DNA of 64,000 bases from Dastarcus helophoroides (GCA_028583605.1 CM053332.1:25508566-25572565); one strand, 5' to 3'. Positions 35,621 to 47,605 are shown, numbered from the stretch's first letter. Numbers and translations: made by a program. Notes: generated from the sequence alone by a model not told the origin.

Positions 35621-36920
35621 AATTGCATGTGTTTCTCAAAATTTCCACTTTTTTAGTCAAAATTTGAAACCTGAACTTTGAAAATTGGAACATATATCTT
35701 TAATAATGAAACAGAGTCAGCTTTCGTCAAAAGTTTTTAGTTTAAATTTAAAGTTTTAACTTCATGTTATTAGTATATTTCAATTTCAACTCTTTTAATT
35801 ACTATCTTATTAAATAGAAAGTAACTCAATAAAATTTCCAAACAGGGGAGAGCAAAACTTCTATTTTGAACATTCGTCGCCGCTTAGCATCCACCGATTG
35901 TCCCCTCTCGGGAGATAGCTGCCTTAAAAAATATGTCACAACAAACCGTTAGACATCAGCATTACGAGACAGGCATCAGTCTAAGAACTGAATTAAAATT
36001 TCGAGTTGTTTTTTGATTCAATTCAGTTTACCACTCACAAATTTTAAAGTTGTCACTTCGAAATTTCGAATAAATATAATCTCGAACTAATTTTATAAAT
36101 GGCAAGTGTTTTTTTCAATTTCCATTTTTATAGTCAAAATTTAAAGCCTGAACTTTGTAAATTCAAATATCGATAATTTTGAAACTGAGTTAACTTTCGT
36201 CAAAAGTTCTTAGTTTAAATTTGAAGTTTTAACTTCATGTTCTTAGTATAAATATACTAAGAACATTAAGTTAAATTTCAACCCTTTTAATTACTATCTT
36301 ATTAAATAGAAAGTAACTCAATAAAATTTCTAAACGGGGGAGAGCGAAACTTCTAATTTGAACATCCGTCGCCGTTTACCATCCACCGATCGTTCTCTCT
36401 TGGGAGATGCCTTAAAAAATATGTTATAACAAACCGTTAGACATTTTAGCATTACGACAGAGGTAGCATTCTAAAATTTGAATTAAAATTTCGACTTTTT
36501 CTGATCATTTCACTTTACCACTAACAATTTCCAAAATTGTCACTTTGAAATTTCGAATAAATAAATTGCAAATTGTTCTCAAAATGTACATTTTTAAATA
36601 AAAGTTCATTTTTGGTCAAAAGTTTGAATTTAAGATGTAATTTAATTGGCAAATTTGGACATTAATAATTTTACAATAGAGTCGACTTTCGTTAAAAAAT
36701 TTTTAATCCAAACTTAAAATTTTTTCTTCATGATTATTAATGTAAACGAATTCAAATAGTTTTAATTTATTGATTAATTTTTAATTATTTTATTAAATGG
36801 AAGTAGTCACTCCGTAAAATTCTGAACAAGGGAAAGCGACCATTCTATTTTGAACATCCGTCGCCGTTTACTGTCCACCGATCCTTCTCTCGGAAAAGAT
36901 AGCTGACATAAAAAATCCTC
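35620..36920 (-). repeat. Diverged satellite monomers (class C)
   Basis: Three diverged cores near 35,890, 36,380 and 36,875 with ~490-bp spacing. The spacers share AACAAACCGTTAGACAT and TTACCACTCACAAATTTT words, which also occur inverted at 21,900-22,060. A short palindrome around 36,240-36,270 (ACTTCATGTTCTTAGTAT with a complementary ATACTAAGAAC) interrupts one unit. Confidence 0.75.
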
Positions 36921-39915
36921 ACAATTTCGATTATAAAAAATTTCAAATTAATTTCATAGTCGGTTGTGTTCATTTTTTTATTTCAAATTTAGGATATTCC
37001 ATTTCTAATTCTTCAATTATCAACAGACTAATTATCGATATATTTTTCATCATTATTTATGACCTTCAAACGTCTAACGTTGATGCTTTTCCTGTGGAAA
37101 TCTTTCGGTTTTGATTCGAAAAACTCATGCATCAAGTTTTAGTCAATTGGAAAGTTTTTGTTAAAATTTACATTTTTTGTCAACATTTTTAAAATTCAGA
37201 TTAAAATTTGGAAATTTATATTTATATAATAATAATATTTATATAATAAAAATTTTAAAATGACGTCGATTTCTGTTTAAAAGTTTAAACATTTTCGACT
37301 TTAAAATCGCAATTTTCTGTTTTTTTGGTAAGATTTCATTATTTCTTAATTACGTTATTAGTATTCTCGAGTTTAAATCCATCTCATTACTTAATTAAAT
37401 AAAAGGAGCCGTTCCATCAAACTAAGCACTCCTGATGTCGCCGTTTACCGTCCACTGATCGTCTTCTTGGGGGAAAATTGCAATTTAAAATTGGAAAATA
37501 CGACAAAATATGTTGACACTGAAGTCAAAATGTCAAGTCAAATTTTGGAGATTAGTAGAATTCATTAGATATTAGATGTCGTGAATTTTATTTTTTTTCT
37601 ATAAATTTTCGAATTCAAATCCATCTCATTACTTAATTAAATAAAAGGATCCGTTCCATCAAACTAAGCACTCCTGACGTCGCCGTTTACCGTCCACTGA
37701 TCGTCCTTTTGGGGGAGATACCTGCCCTAAAAAAAATGCTAATTTTGTCAAAAAATTTTCAGTTTTAAAAATTTTGTTAAAAATTTTTCAGTGTAAAAAC
37801 TGATCGTCCTCTTGGGGGAGATACCTGTTCTAAGAAAAATGCCGATTTTGTCAAAAAAATTTCAGTTTTAAGAATTTTGTTAAAAATTTTTCAGTTTAAA
37901 AAATTTTGACTTTGAAATTGCAACTTCGTCTTTTTTTTGGTAACATGCCGTTAATTCTTACTTACGTTATTATTTTTTTTGAATTCAAATATTTATAATT
38001 ACCTAATTAGAAAGAAGGAGCCGTTGCGTAAAATTTCTAAGCTAACCTTCTGTTTTGACCTGCCGTTGCCGTTTTCCGTCCACAGATCGTCGCCTATGAG
38101 AGATAACTGCCCTAAAAAAATGACTTTCTCTTCGAAATTAAAATAATTGGGAATCAGAAGTTTTTTAAATGTCAAAATCTAGAGATATGAAATTGTATAG
38201 AAAAAATCTCAGTATTTTGACTACCAATCTCAAAATTGCAATTTAAAATTGGAAAATATGACAAAATATGTTGACACTGAAGTCAAAATTTCAAGAGCCA
38301 AATTTTCGAGATTAGTAGATTTCATTAGAGATTAGATGTCGTGAATTTTATTTTTATTTCCATTAAATTTTCGAATTCAAATCCATCTCATTACTTAATT
38401 AAATAAAAGGATCCGTTCCATCAAACTAAGCACTCCTGACGTCGCCGTTTACCGTCCACTGATCATCCTCTTGGGGGAGATACCTGTCCTAGAAAATGCC
38501 AATGTTGTCAAAAAATTTTCAGTTTTAAAAATTGTGTTAAAAATTTTTCAGTTTAAAAAATTTTGGCTTTGAAATTGCAACTTCGTCTTTTTTTTGGTAA
38601 CATGCCGGTAATTCTTACTTACGTTATTATTTTTTTTTGAATTCAAATATTTATAATTACCTAATTAGAAAGAAGGAGCCGTTGCGTAAAATTTCTAAGC
38701 TAACCTTCTGTTTTGACCTGCCGTTGCCGTTTTCCGTCCACAGATCGTCGCCTATGAGAGATAACTGCCCTAAAAAATAACTTTCTCTTCGAAATTAAAA
38801 TAATTGGGAATCAGAAGTTTTTTAAATGTCAAAATCTAGAGATATGAAATTGTATAGAAAAAATCTCAGTATTTTGACTACCAATCTCAAAATTGCAATT
38901 TAAAATTGGAAAATATGACAAAATATGTTGACACTGAAGTCAAAATTTCAAGAGTCAAATTTTCGAGATTAGTAGATTTCATTAGAGATTAGATGTCGTG
39001 AATTTTATTTTTTTTTTCTATAAATTTTCGAATTCAAATCCATCTCATTACTTAATTAAATAAAAGGATCCGTTCCATCAAACTAAGCACTCCTGACGTC
39101 GCCGTTTACCGTCCACTGATCGTCCTCTTGGGGGAGATACCTGCTCCTAAAAAAATGCCAATTTTGTCAAAAAATTTTCAGTTTTAAAAATTGTGTTAAA
39201 AATTTTTCAGTTTAAAAAATTTTGACTTTGAAATTGCAACTTCGTCTTTTTTTTGGTAACATGCCGGTACTTCTTACTTACGTTATTATTTTTTTTTAAT
39301 TCAAATATTTATAATTACCTAATTAGAAAGAATGAGCCGTTGAGTAAAATTTCTAAGCTAACCTTCTGTTTTGACCTGCCGTTGCCGTTTTCCGTCCACA
39401 GATCGTCGCCGATGAGAGATAATTGCCCCAAAAAAATGACTTTCTCTTCAAAATTAAAATAATTGGGAATCAGAAGTTTTTTAAATGTCAAAATCTAGAG
39501 ATATGAAATTGTATAGAAAAAATCTCAGTATTTTGACTACCAATCTCAAAATTGCAATTTAAAATTGGAAAATGTGACAAAATATGTTGACACTGAAGTC
39601 GAAATTTCAAGAAAAGAGTCAAACTATAGAAATTATTAGATTTCATTAGAGATTAGATGTCGTGATTTTTTTTTCAATAAATTTGATTTTTTCTAGAAAT
39701 ATGTTTTTTCAGTTTAAAAAATTTTGACTTTGAAATTGCAACTTCGTCTTTTTTTTGGTAACATACCGTTAATTCTCACTTACATTATTTTTTTTGTTAA
39801 TTCAAATATTTATAATTACCTAATTAGAAATAAGGAGGCGTTGCGTAAAATTTCTGAGCAGGGGAACCTTCTGTTTTGACCTGCCGTTGCCGTTTTCCGT
39901 CCACAGTATAATTAC
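36920..39915 (-). repeat. Satellite array with 658-bp higher-order unit
   Basis: Two core variants alternate: one with GTCCACTGATCGTC (near 37,450, 37,695, 38,455 and 39,112), one with GTCCACAGATCGTCGCC (near 38,080, 38,738 and 39,397). The landmark CCGTTGCGTA occurs at 38,021 and 38,679, and as CCGTTGAGTA at 39,337, giving a 658-bp period twice. Units are nearly identical apart from small indels, so this end of the array was homogenised recently. It breaks off at about 39,905 in the middle of a core. Confidence 0.88.
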
Positions 39916-39956
39916 AGTTCCGTTTATTGTCAACGTATAAGCTTACTTTTTAGATT

Positions 39957-40140
39957 TGATGAAACGGACTGGTCCTTGGTTATCTTTAAAAATTGAAACA
40001 CAGAACTTGTCCCCTGAAACCAAGAAAAATTAAAAACACAACAAAGGTTGCTCTAACGCGTTTCGACAGCCAAGCTGTCATCTTCAGAGAAACAGAAAGT
40101 TTTCTTGGTTTCAGGGGACAAGTTCTGTGTTTCAATTTAC
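39957..40140 (-). mobile_element. Hammerhead-bearing repeat copy
   Basis: Starts GATGAAACGGACTGGTCCTT and continues GAAACACAGAACTTGTCCCC, the ribozyme-like motif at 40,050-40,095, then an inverted TCTTGGTTTCAGGGGACAAG near 40,102-40,121. The outer words are thus present as inverted repeats around the motif. Confidence 0.78.
40050..40095 (-). ncRNA. Hammerhead ribozyme-like motif
   Basis: On the - strand: CTGAAGA, T, GACAGC-TTG-GCTGTC, GAAA, CGCGTTAGAGC. The core is complete; stem I is short because the upstream side reads TTTCTCTGA rather than CTCTCTGA. Very short stem III as in the other copies. Confidence 0.6.
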
Positions 40141-40528
40141 TTTTTAGAGAAATAGTAAAATGCGAGACGAGTTGCATTTAGATTTTTCTTGAAATTGAAA
40201 TTATTTTCTCAAAACATTGACACTTTCAAAGAGAGTTTTTTTCTTAATATTTTAATTCCTGCTCGAAATATTGACTTCTTTTTCAATACTTTTACAAAAA
40301 TTAGTTTTTAAAAATGTGATTTTGATCAAAATTAAAAATAAATTAGGATTTTTAATGTCGCAACTTCGTGAAAGAAACCTAGAATTTCTATAAAAAGAAG
40401 TCAGAGAATATTTAAAATTTCTACAAAAAGTTGTGAAATGAAAAGTGTTCAGAAAATTTTGGGAAAAAACTTTTAAGCGAAATTGGGGGTGCTGCAGTTC
40501 CACAGTGCCTATACGACAGCCGCCACTG
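40141..40528 (+). mobile_element. Truncated hAT-type element end
   Basis: From about 40,250 the sequence matches 63,640-63,892 almost base for base and ends in GCACTGTGGAACTGCAGCAC-type subterminal sequence (reverse complement) plus the terminus CAGCCGCCACTG at 40,528. No partner CAGTGGCGG end lies upstream, so only the right-hand part survives. Confidence 0.8.
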
Positions 40529-40539
40529 GATTCCGAGTT

Positions 40540-40609
40540 TAGTTTTCAAAATAAAGTGGGTATTATTCAATTCACGTGTTAATCAATTGGAACCGATAGT
40601 CCCGCAACA
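40540..40609 (+). mobile_element. LTR 3'-end fragment
   Basis: AATAAAGTGGGTATTATTC, then an AACCGATAGTCCCGCAACA end. This matches the last ~70 bp of the LTR family seen at 9,727, 23,076 and 25,397, including its poly(A) signal. The rest of the LTR is missing. Confidence 0.75.
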
Positions 40610-41112
40610 ATATTTATTTAAAATTCCTCTCTACGAAATGTTGTTAATTTCGAATTTTTCTCAAAAATTAGACTTTTTTTTAGTCCAACTTTTTCAAAAT
40701 TCGATTTTCTTCTCCTAATTTGTAGACGTATTTTGTTCAAAATTTGACCTCTCTTCCCGAAAGAAGGAAAGATCGAAGTTTTCAGAAAATTAAATTTTAA
40801 ACATAAATTTCGAAATTTTCGAAAACCTAAGCTTTATATAAAACTTGAAATTTAGAAAAAATCGAACTTTAAGTAAAATTAGAAAATTCTCAAACAAAAA
40901 AACGAATTTTGGCAAAAATATCGTAATTTTGACTTTTTTGTAGTAAATGTGTCATTTTTGTCAAAAGTAGACCTTTTTTGAAGATTTTGATTGTTGTTGA
41001 TAGTGTAATTTCGTTTTTTTAGTCGGACATTGGCGCTCAAGGAGCCAAATGTGCTGAAAGGTTTTCAAAAACGTCTATTTATTTATAAATCATTATTCCA
41101 AAATATTAAACT
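40610..41112. other. AT-rich filler
   Basis: Low-complexity AT-rich sequence with CGAAATTTT words between the LTR fragment and the hAT-type element. No gene. Confidence 0.5.
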
Positions 41113-42091
41113 CAGTGGCGGCTCGCGTATAGGCACTGTGGAACTGCAGCACCCCCAATTCCGCTTAGGAGTTTTTTCTCAACATTTTCCAAAGACTTTT
41201 CCTTAAACAATTTTTTATAGTAAAGTAAAGTTTCTAAGATTTCTTTTTATAGAAATGTCAAGTTTCTTTTACGAAGTTACGGGATTTTAAAACATATTTT
41301 AATTTTCTTTCTAATTTTTGTAAAAATTTTAAGAAAATAATTAAAATTACAAAATAAAATCTAAATCCAAATATTCTTGCATTTTAATATTAATAATTTT
41401 ATAGCGAATATTCGACTTTTTATCTGAAATCGCAGTTTCAACTTTTTTGTAAAAAAATTGTAAGTTTCTTTTAGATATTTCGATTTATTTAATATTCAAT
41501 TTTTTTTAAATATTTTATAAAAAGAATTTTCTTTATAAATTCCCATTTTTTCTGAAAATTTTGTACTTAAAATTTTTTCTGGAAATTTCAACTTCTCCAT
41601 ATTTTATATTCCTCTAATTTGCTTTAAAAATGTCAAGTTTCTTTTTACTAGACTTTGACATTTCATAGTTCATTTTATTTTCTAATTTTGAAAAAAAGGT
41701 TTCGCAAAAAACCCGAAAATTTCAATAAAAATGTCAACATTTTGGAGAAAACGAAGAAGTTTTAAGAAGAAATTTAATTTTCAACTGCTTATGCCTTTCG
41801 ATATTTTTCTAAAATGAAGTAACAACCGAGTCTTGGATTGTTTTTGTAAAATTTCAATTTCAACCTTTTTGTAAAGATATTTCAAAATTTTTCTCAAATT
41901 TCGATTTTCTCTAAGAAATTTTTTTAGAATTTTGACTTTTGCTGGAGATTTTGTCTTTAAAATATTTTTTCTTGTAAAAATTTTGATTTCTCTAATTTGT
42001 TTTAGAAATGTCAAAGTTTTTCACCAAATGTTAATATTTTAACGTCGCTTTTATTTTGTAATTTTGATAAGAAAATGAAAATTATTAAGCA

Positions 42092-42510
42092 CTAGCTGAC
42101 CCTGGTGTACTTCGTACCACCTCAGAATTAATAAATATTGTGTTAACTCATTAGCTGAATTAAATTTTACATTAAAATATTTAATACGCTCGTCCGTTTC
42201 CAGGTGAAGCCTATGCGAAAACCCGTTAAAAACGGATCATACTCAAAACAGGTACAATGCCATCTACTGGAAATTGATTACAACACATTCACGGTTAGTG
42301 TAGATTGCGGTACATTTCTGTCATGTTCCTATTATGAATTAGAGATGGCGTTGTACACGGATTTCTTATAAAACATGTGGATTTTTCAATATTTACTTTA
42401 TTCTGCTATTCGAGGCCGAGACAAATCTAACAAAGGAAAGAACATAAAAATCCGTTCAGCCATTCTGGAGTTGTAAATGGCGTAATTAACACGACTTTGT
42501 TTTATGTATG
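42092..42510 (+). mobile_element. Nested dispersed repeat (TAGCTGACCC type)
   Basis: Begins CACTAGCTGACCCTGGTGTA and, after a CTTCGTACC word, runs to ATCCGTTCAGCCATTCTGGA followed by TTTTATGTATGTAGATAAA. This pairing of a GCTGACCC start and a CCGTTCAGCC...TAGAT end is a common dispersed repeat of insect genomes. I cannot say with confidence whether it is a LINE 3' end, a SINE or a Helitron piece. It is more complex than the surrounding filler and clearly inserted into it. Confidence 0.5.
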
Positions 42511-43162
42511 TAGATAAATTTAGAGAAAATAAACTCCAAATTTGCATAAAAATAAGAAAATTTTGAGAAAAATATTGAAACTTCAAGAAAAATATTGAAA
42601 CTTCAAGAAAAAATAAATCTTGTAAATTTCAACATTTGTTGCAATTTTATTCTCTCTAAAAAAAATTACTACTACTGTAGGACCAAAGTAAATTCTGAAA
42701 CAAATTATCCAATTTTTCTAAAAATGTTAAATTTATTCTTGAAATTCTCAAGTTCGAATCTAAAAATAGGAGCAAATTTTGAAGATAAAGCAGACAATAT
42801 TTCTAGGAAAGGTTGAAATTTCTTATTTGTATACAAAATTTTTGAAATAAAGTAACAATTTAGGAATCAAAGAAAAAAAAAACAATTTTTAAAAATAAAT
42901 TAATTGTCAAAAATATTTTTAAAATTTCGACTGTTAAAGTGGGAATTATTGACATTTTTGAGAAAAAGAGTCAACATTTCAAGAAGAGTCTCAAAAATTT
43001 CGAAATTAAAAGTAATCAAAATGTTGCTAAAAATTAATCAACTTGAAGTCAATATTTTGAGATTCAAATTTAAATTTTGACATTTTATTTGTACATAAAC
43101 TGCAAGTCTTTTTTCGAAATTTGTTTTAAAGCTTCGCACATTTTTAAAAATCGAAATGTTTG

Positions 43163-43275
43163 TTACTAGGATTAATATTTATTTTAATATAATAATATTT
43201 AAATAATAAATATTACTAGGATTAATATTTATTTTAATATAATAATATATAAATAATAAATATAATAATAATAAT
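43163..43275. repeat. 50-bp tandem duplication in AT-rich DNA
   Basis: TACTAGGATTAATATTTATT occurs at 43,163 and 43,213 with the intervening sequence duplicated, followed by an AATAATAATA run. Confidence 0.75.
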
Positions 43276-44470
43276 ACCAAAAAATTTAAATTTAAAAGGA
43301 AAAAATTACCAGTTACAAAAAATAAAGCCAAAGTTATCAGAAAAGCCGAAACTTTGAAAAAAAGTGGAATTATTAAAAATTTCGCAATTTTCATAGAGAG
43401 TCAAATTTCCAAAGGAAAATAAAGATTTTGAAAAAACGTAATATTTTGAAAAAACAATTTAAATTTTTCAAATAGTTGACATTTACAATAATTTTGAGAA
43501 TGGAAAAAAGCAACAGTTTGGAAAAATATCGACATTTAAAAATAAATTGCAGAATTTTGAATTAAATTTTCAAAGAAGGTAAATTTTTGTATATTGGTGA
43601 AAACTTAAAATAATCAAAAATTCGTAATTATTAAAAAGGTTTAAATTTTGAAAAGGTAAAATTTCGGATAGTCGAAATTTTGAGTAGTTCAAATTTAAAA
43701 TAAAAATTCTCTTTTTTTAAAAGTTGAAGATTTAATTGGAAATGTTTAAATCAAAATTATAAATAATATTTTGATAAAAGTTTGGACTTTTAAAAAAAAG
43801 TCAAGTTTTTAAAAAGAGTCGAAATTTCCAAGAGTTAAAATTTTCAAGAATCGATATTTTCAAGGGTCAAATTTTTCAAGAGTCAAAATTTTCAAGAGTC
43901 GATATTTTCAAGAGTAGAAATTTTAAAGACTCAATATTTTAAAAACCTTTTGAAATGGAATCGAAATTTTTAGAAAAATTCGAAATTTTACGAATTGGTT
44001 GAAAATTTCAAAATAAGTTCTTAAAAAATGTCTCACCTTAAAGAAAAATCAAAATTTTCAAATAAAGGATCGACAGTTTGCAAAGAATGTCGAAATTTTG
44101 AAAATAGTTTTAATAAAAAAATAGCCGACACTTTTCACTTTTCCAAACATTTTTAATTTTGAAAAATAGCTAAAATTTTGAACAATTCGAACATTTGAAA
44201 AAACCGAAATTTTCAGCAAAATGGAAATTAAAAAAGTCAAAAATTTTAGGAAACTGCAAATTTAAGAAAAGGCTACTAACATTTTCAAGGAAAAGCCGAC
44301 ATTTTTTGACACTTTGATTTTTCTAAATTTTGAGAAATATACGGAATATATAAAAAATTTAAGGATAAGGCAAAAATTTCAAAAACTTTCAAATTTCCAA
44401 AAGAAGTTAAAATTTTGAAAACGAAATTTTCAAACAAATAGGTCGAAATTTTGGAGTCGAAATTAAAAAA

Positions 44471-45990
44471 AAATATCAAAACTTGGACACATTCAAAAGA
44501 AATTTTTGGTAGTTAAAATTTTGAACCAAAGTTGAAGATTCTTTAAAAAAGATTAAAATTTTAGGTCAACAAAATTAAAATTTTGAAAAAATGTTAAACG
44601 TCCAGATTTAAAAAAATCGAAATTTTTAAAAGAATTTCGAATATTAAAAAGTAGTACAAAAACAAAAAAATAGTCGAAAATGTAAAAAAGTCGACATTTT
44701 ATAAAATTTCTTCATTTCAAAAGATCGACATTTTAAAAAAATGGTTGACATTAAAAAAACAGTTAAAATTATTAAAAATCGAAACTTTCAATAAAAATTG
44801 TATGATTTCTCAAAAAAAAATGATGAAATTTTGAAATTTTAAAAAGGATCGAAAATTTAAGAAGTCAAAAGTCCAGTTTTAAAAATTTTTACATTTTCAG
44901 AAAGAGTAAAAATTTTCAAATGGTGAAAAGTGAAATTTTTTTTTAAATTTTCTGAATTTTCAATGAATGAAATTTAAAAAAAATATCAAAACTTGGACAC
45001 GTTCAAAAGAAATTTTTGGTAGTTAAAATTTTGAACCAAAGTTGAAGATTCTTTAAAAAAGATTAAAATTTTAGGTGAACAAAATTAAAATTTTGAAAAA
45101 ATGTTAAACGTCAAGATTTAAAAAAATCGAAATTTTTAAAAGAATTTCGAATATTAAAAAGTAGTACAAAAACAAAAATAGTCGAAAATGTAAAAAAGTC
45201 GACATTTTATAAAATTTCTTCATTTCAAAAGATCGAAATTTTAAAAAAATGGTTGACATTAAAAAAAACAGTTAAAATTATTAAAAATCGAAACTTTCAA
45301 TAAAAATTGTATAATTTCTCAAAAAAAAAATGATGAAATTTTGAAATTTTAAAAAGGATCGAAAATTTAAGAAGTCAAAAGTCCAGTTTTAAAAATTTTT
45401 ACATTTTCAGAAAGAGTAAAAGTTTTCAAATGGTGAAAAGTGAAATTTTTTTTAAAATTTTCTGAATTTTCAATGAATGAAATTAAAAAAAAATATCAAA
45501 ACTTGGACACATTCAAAAGAAATTTTTGGTTGTTAAAATTTTGAACCAAAGTTGAAGATTCTTTAAAAAAAGATTAAAATTTTAGGTCAACAAAATTAAA
45601 ATTTTGAAAAAATGTTAAACGTCAAGATTTAAAAAAATCGAAATTTTAAAAGAATTTCGAATATTAAAAAGTAGTACAAAAACAAAAATAGTCGAAAATG
45701 TAAAAAAGTCGACATTTTATAAAATTTCTTCATTTCGAAAGATCGAAATTTTAAAAAAATGGTTGACATTAAAAAAACAGTTAACAGTAAACAGTTAAAA
45801 TTATTAAAAATCGAAACTTTCAATAAAAATTGTATAATTTCTCAACAAAAAAAATGATGAAATTTTGAAATTTTAAAAAGGATCGAAAATTGAAGAAGTC
45901 AAAAGTCCACTTTTAAAAATTTTTACATTTTCAGGAGTAAAAATTTTCAAATGGTGAAAAGTGAAATTTTTTTTAAAATTTTCTGAATTT
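44471..45990. repeat. 510-bp tandem triplication
   Basis: AAATATCAAAACTTGGACAC occurs at 44,471, 44,981 and 45,491, giving two exact 510-bp steps. Units are nearly identical along their whole length except small indels in A runs. All frames are broken. Confidence 0.88.
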
Positions 45991-46392
45991 TCAAAAAAAA
46001 TACACAAATAAACAAAACACCGAAAAGTTTAAATATTTTCCAAAATGCGGGTATTTTTAAAAGAGTATACACAGATTTTCGGAAAGGTCAATACTTAAAA
46101 ATAAAATAAAGTGGAAATTATAAGAAAAAAGTCTAAATTTCGAATACAATCGAAATTTGGAAAAAATCCAGTCTTTCAAAAAACGCGACATTATTCAAAA
46201 ATGTTCATTGTCAAGTTTTCTAAGAAATCTAAAATTTTCGAAAAGTTAGATTTTGAAAATTTTGAAATTTTTAGTTGAAATTTTAAAAAGTTAAAATTGT
46301 TAAGAAATCGACACTTTGGATTAAACATAAAACGCTAAACGTTGTCGCAGCACCCCCATTAGTTTTGGCTACGAGCCGCCACTGATTAAACT

Positions 46393-47284
46393 TAAAGAGA
46401 GGGTTGAAGCGAATATTTGCCTAGGAATCATTCCATTCAGCCACAGTGCAAGCCTCCCCTAATTAAAATTATATCATTTAAAGGAATCCACACACGTTAC
46501 TATTACTAATTGAGCGTCTTCTCTAATCGACTTGTTTTTTTTGTTGAAATTTAGAAGTTTCAGATCAAATCTGATATGCCGGCGACTTAAAATGATATAT
46601 TTAGAGGAATTCAAGCTTCCCAGCCGTGGTACGAGCTTATGTTAATCTCGACGTTATTTTGAAACTCGTCTGGCAATGACCAGATTGTGTGGACAGGCCA
46701 AACACAACACTGGTAGCCACTGTGGTGGTTCTTATCTCGATTTGAATTAGTAAAAATCTCAGGCGTTAATTAAATCTTATCCGGCTCCTAATCAATATCT
46801 TAACACAAACTATTATTTTTAATGTCACTAGATGGGATTTTGGCATATTTATTAGTCGTTAACTTTATTGCTTGTAACGTAAAATGATTTTCGTTAGAAA
46901 TGTATTCTTGTAAACTAACTCGAGTCGTTGAAAAGCGGTTTTTGTTTGAATAATTAATTAACGAGATGTATGTGCTTACGTCAAAAACTGATTTTTGAGT
47001 GCTACACCATTGAAGGTTATGTTACCAAATCGAAATGGAGATGACGACAGTTGGTTCTTCAGTATTTGTAAAATGAAAAAAATTTTTTCTTAATTTCACA
47101 CTCATTTGTGTTGGATGATCTCTAAAGCTGGATTCACATCATTAAAGTGTTGTGCGTTGTATTTTGAAATTATTTTTACGCAATATCAATTATTTTTTGA
47201 CGTAAATAGTTATTTTGTGTGCTGTAACACCAAATTCGTTGCCGTGCGTCGTGAATACTTCAAATTCAATGTAAAAACCTAAGA
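46393..47284. other. Low-repeat region, no gene recognised
   Basis: Complex sequence outside the hAT-type element, with no satellite core and no recognisable open frame or RNA gene. Confidence 0.4.
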
Positions 47285-47605
47285 CTGTGGACATAAACAC
47301 ACTTTTTGTAGACATAACCGCACTATTTGTGGACATAACCTCACTTTTTCGGACATGACCTCATTTTTTCGGACATGACCTCAATTTTTCGGACATGACC
47401 TCACTTTTTCGGACATGGCCTCACTTTATGGGACATAACCTCACTTTCTCGGACATAACTTTACTTTTTGTGGACATGACCTCACTTTTTCGGACATGAC
47501 CTCACTTTTTCGGACAATACCTCACTTTCTGGGACATAACCTAACTTTTTCGGACATAACTTCACTTTTTGTGGACATAAACTCACTCTTTGTGGACGTA
47601 ACATG
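47285..47605. repeat. GGACATGACCTCACTTTTTC minisatellite
   Basis: About 15 imperfect copies of a ~20-bp unit GGACATGACCTCACTTTTTC, with variants such as GTGGACATAACC. On the - strand a frame at 47,522-47,764 reads through it as STKSE-like repeats, but the unit length changes between 20 and 22 and breaks the frame elsewhere, so it is not taken as coding. Confidence 0.85.

Larger units (their letters stand above)
41113..46384 (-). mobile_element. Non-autonomous hAT-type element, 5.27 kb, 8-bp duplication
   Basis: Bounded by inverted CAGTGGCGGCTCG termini: CAGTGGCGGCTCGCGTATAG at 41,113 and its counterpart CTACGAGCCGCCACTG ending at 46,384. A perfect 8-bp direct duplication, ATTAAACT, flanks it (41,105-41,112 and 46,385-46,392). 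The terminus and duplication length fit hAT. Both ends are homologous to the element at 61,307-63,892 in opposite orientation. The interior is AT-rich minisatellite-like DNA with no transposase. It also holds a nested repeat (42,092-42,510) and a 510-bp tandem triplication (44,471-45,990), which explain its larger size. Confidence 0.9.

Noticed and set aside
1..39915. A shared short peptide read from the complement of the satellite core (CRLPSTDRPLGDSCPK-like) in many open frames
   Set aside because: It recurs because the nucleotide core is conserved; frames differ between copies, stop in the spacer and lack consistent starts. No sign of codon-level constraint.
47285..47605. Coding repeat protein (STKSE-like repeats on the - strand)
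   Set aside because: Unit length varies so the frame is lost along the array, and the open part continues into unrelated sequence.
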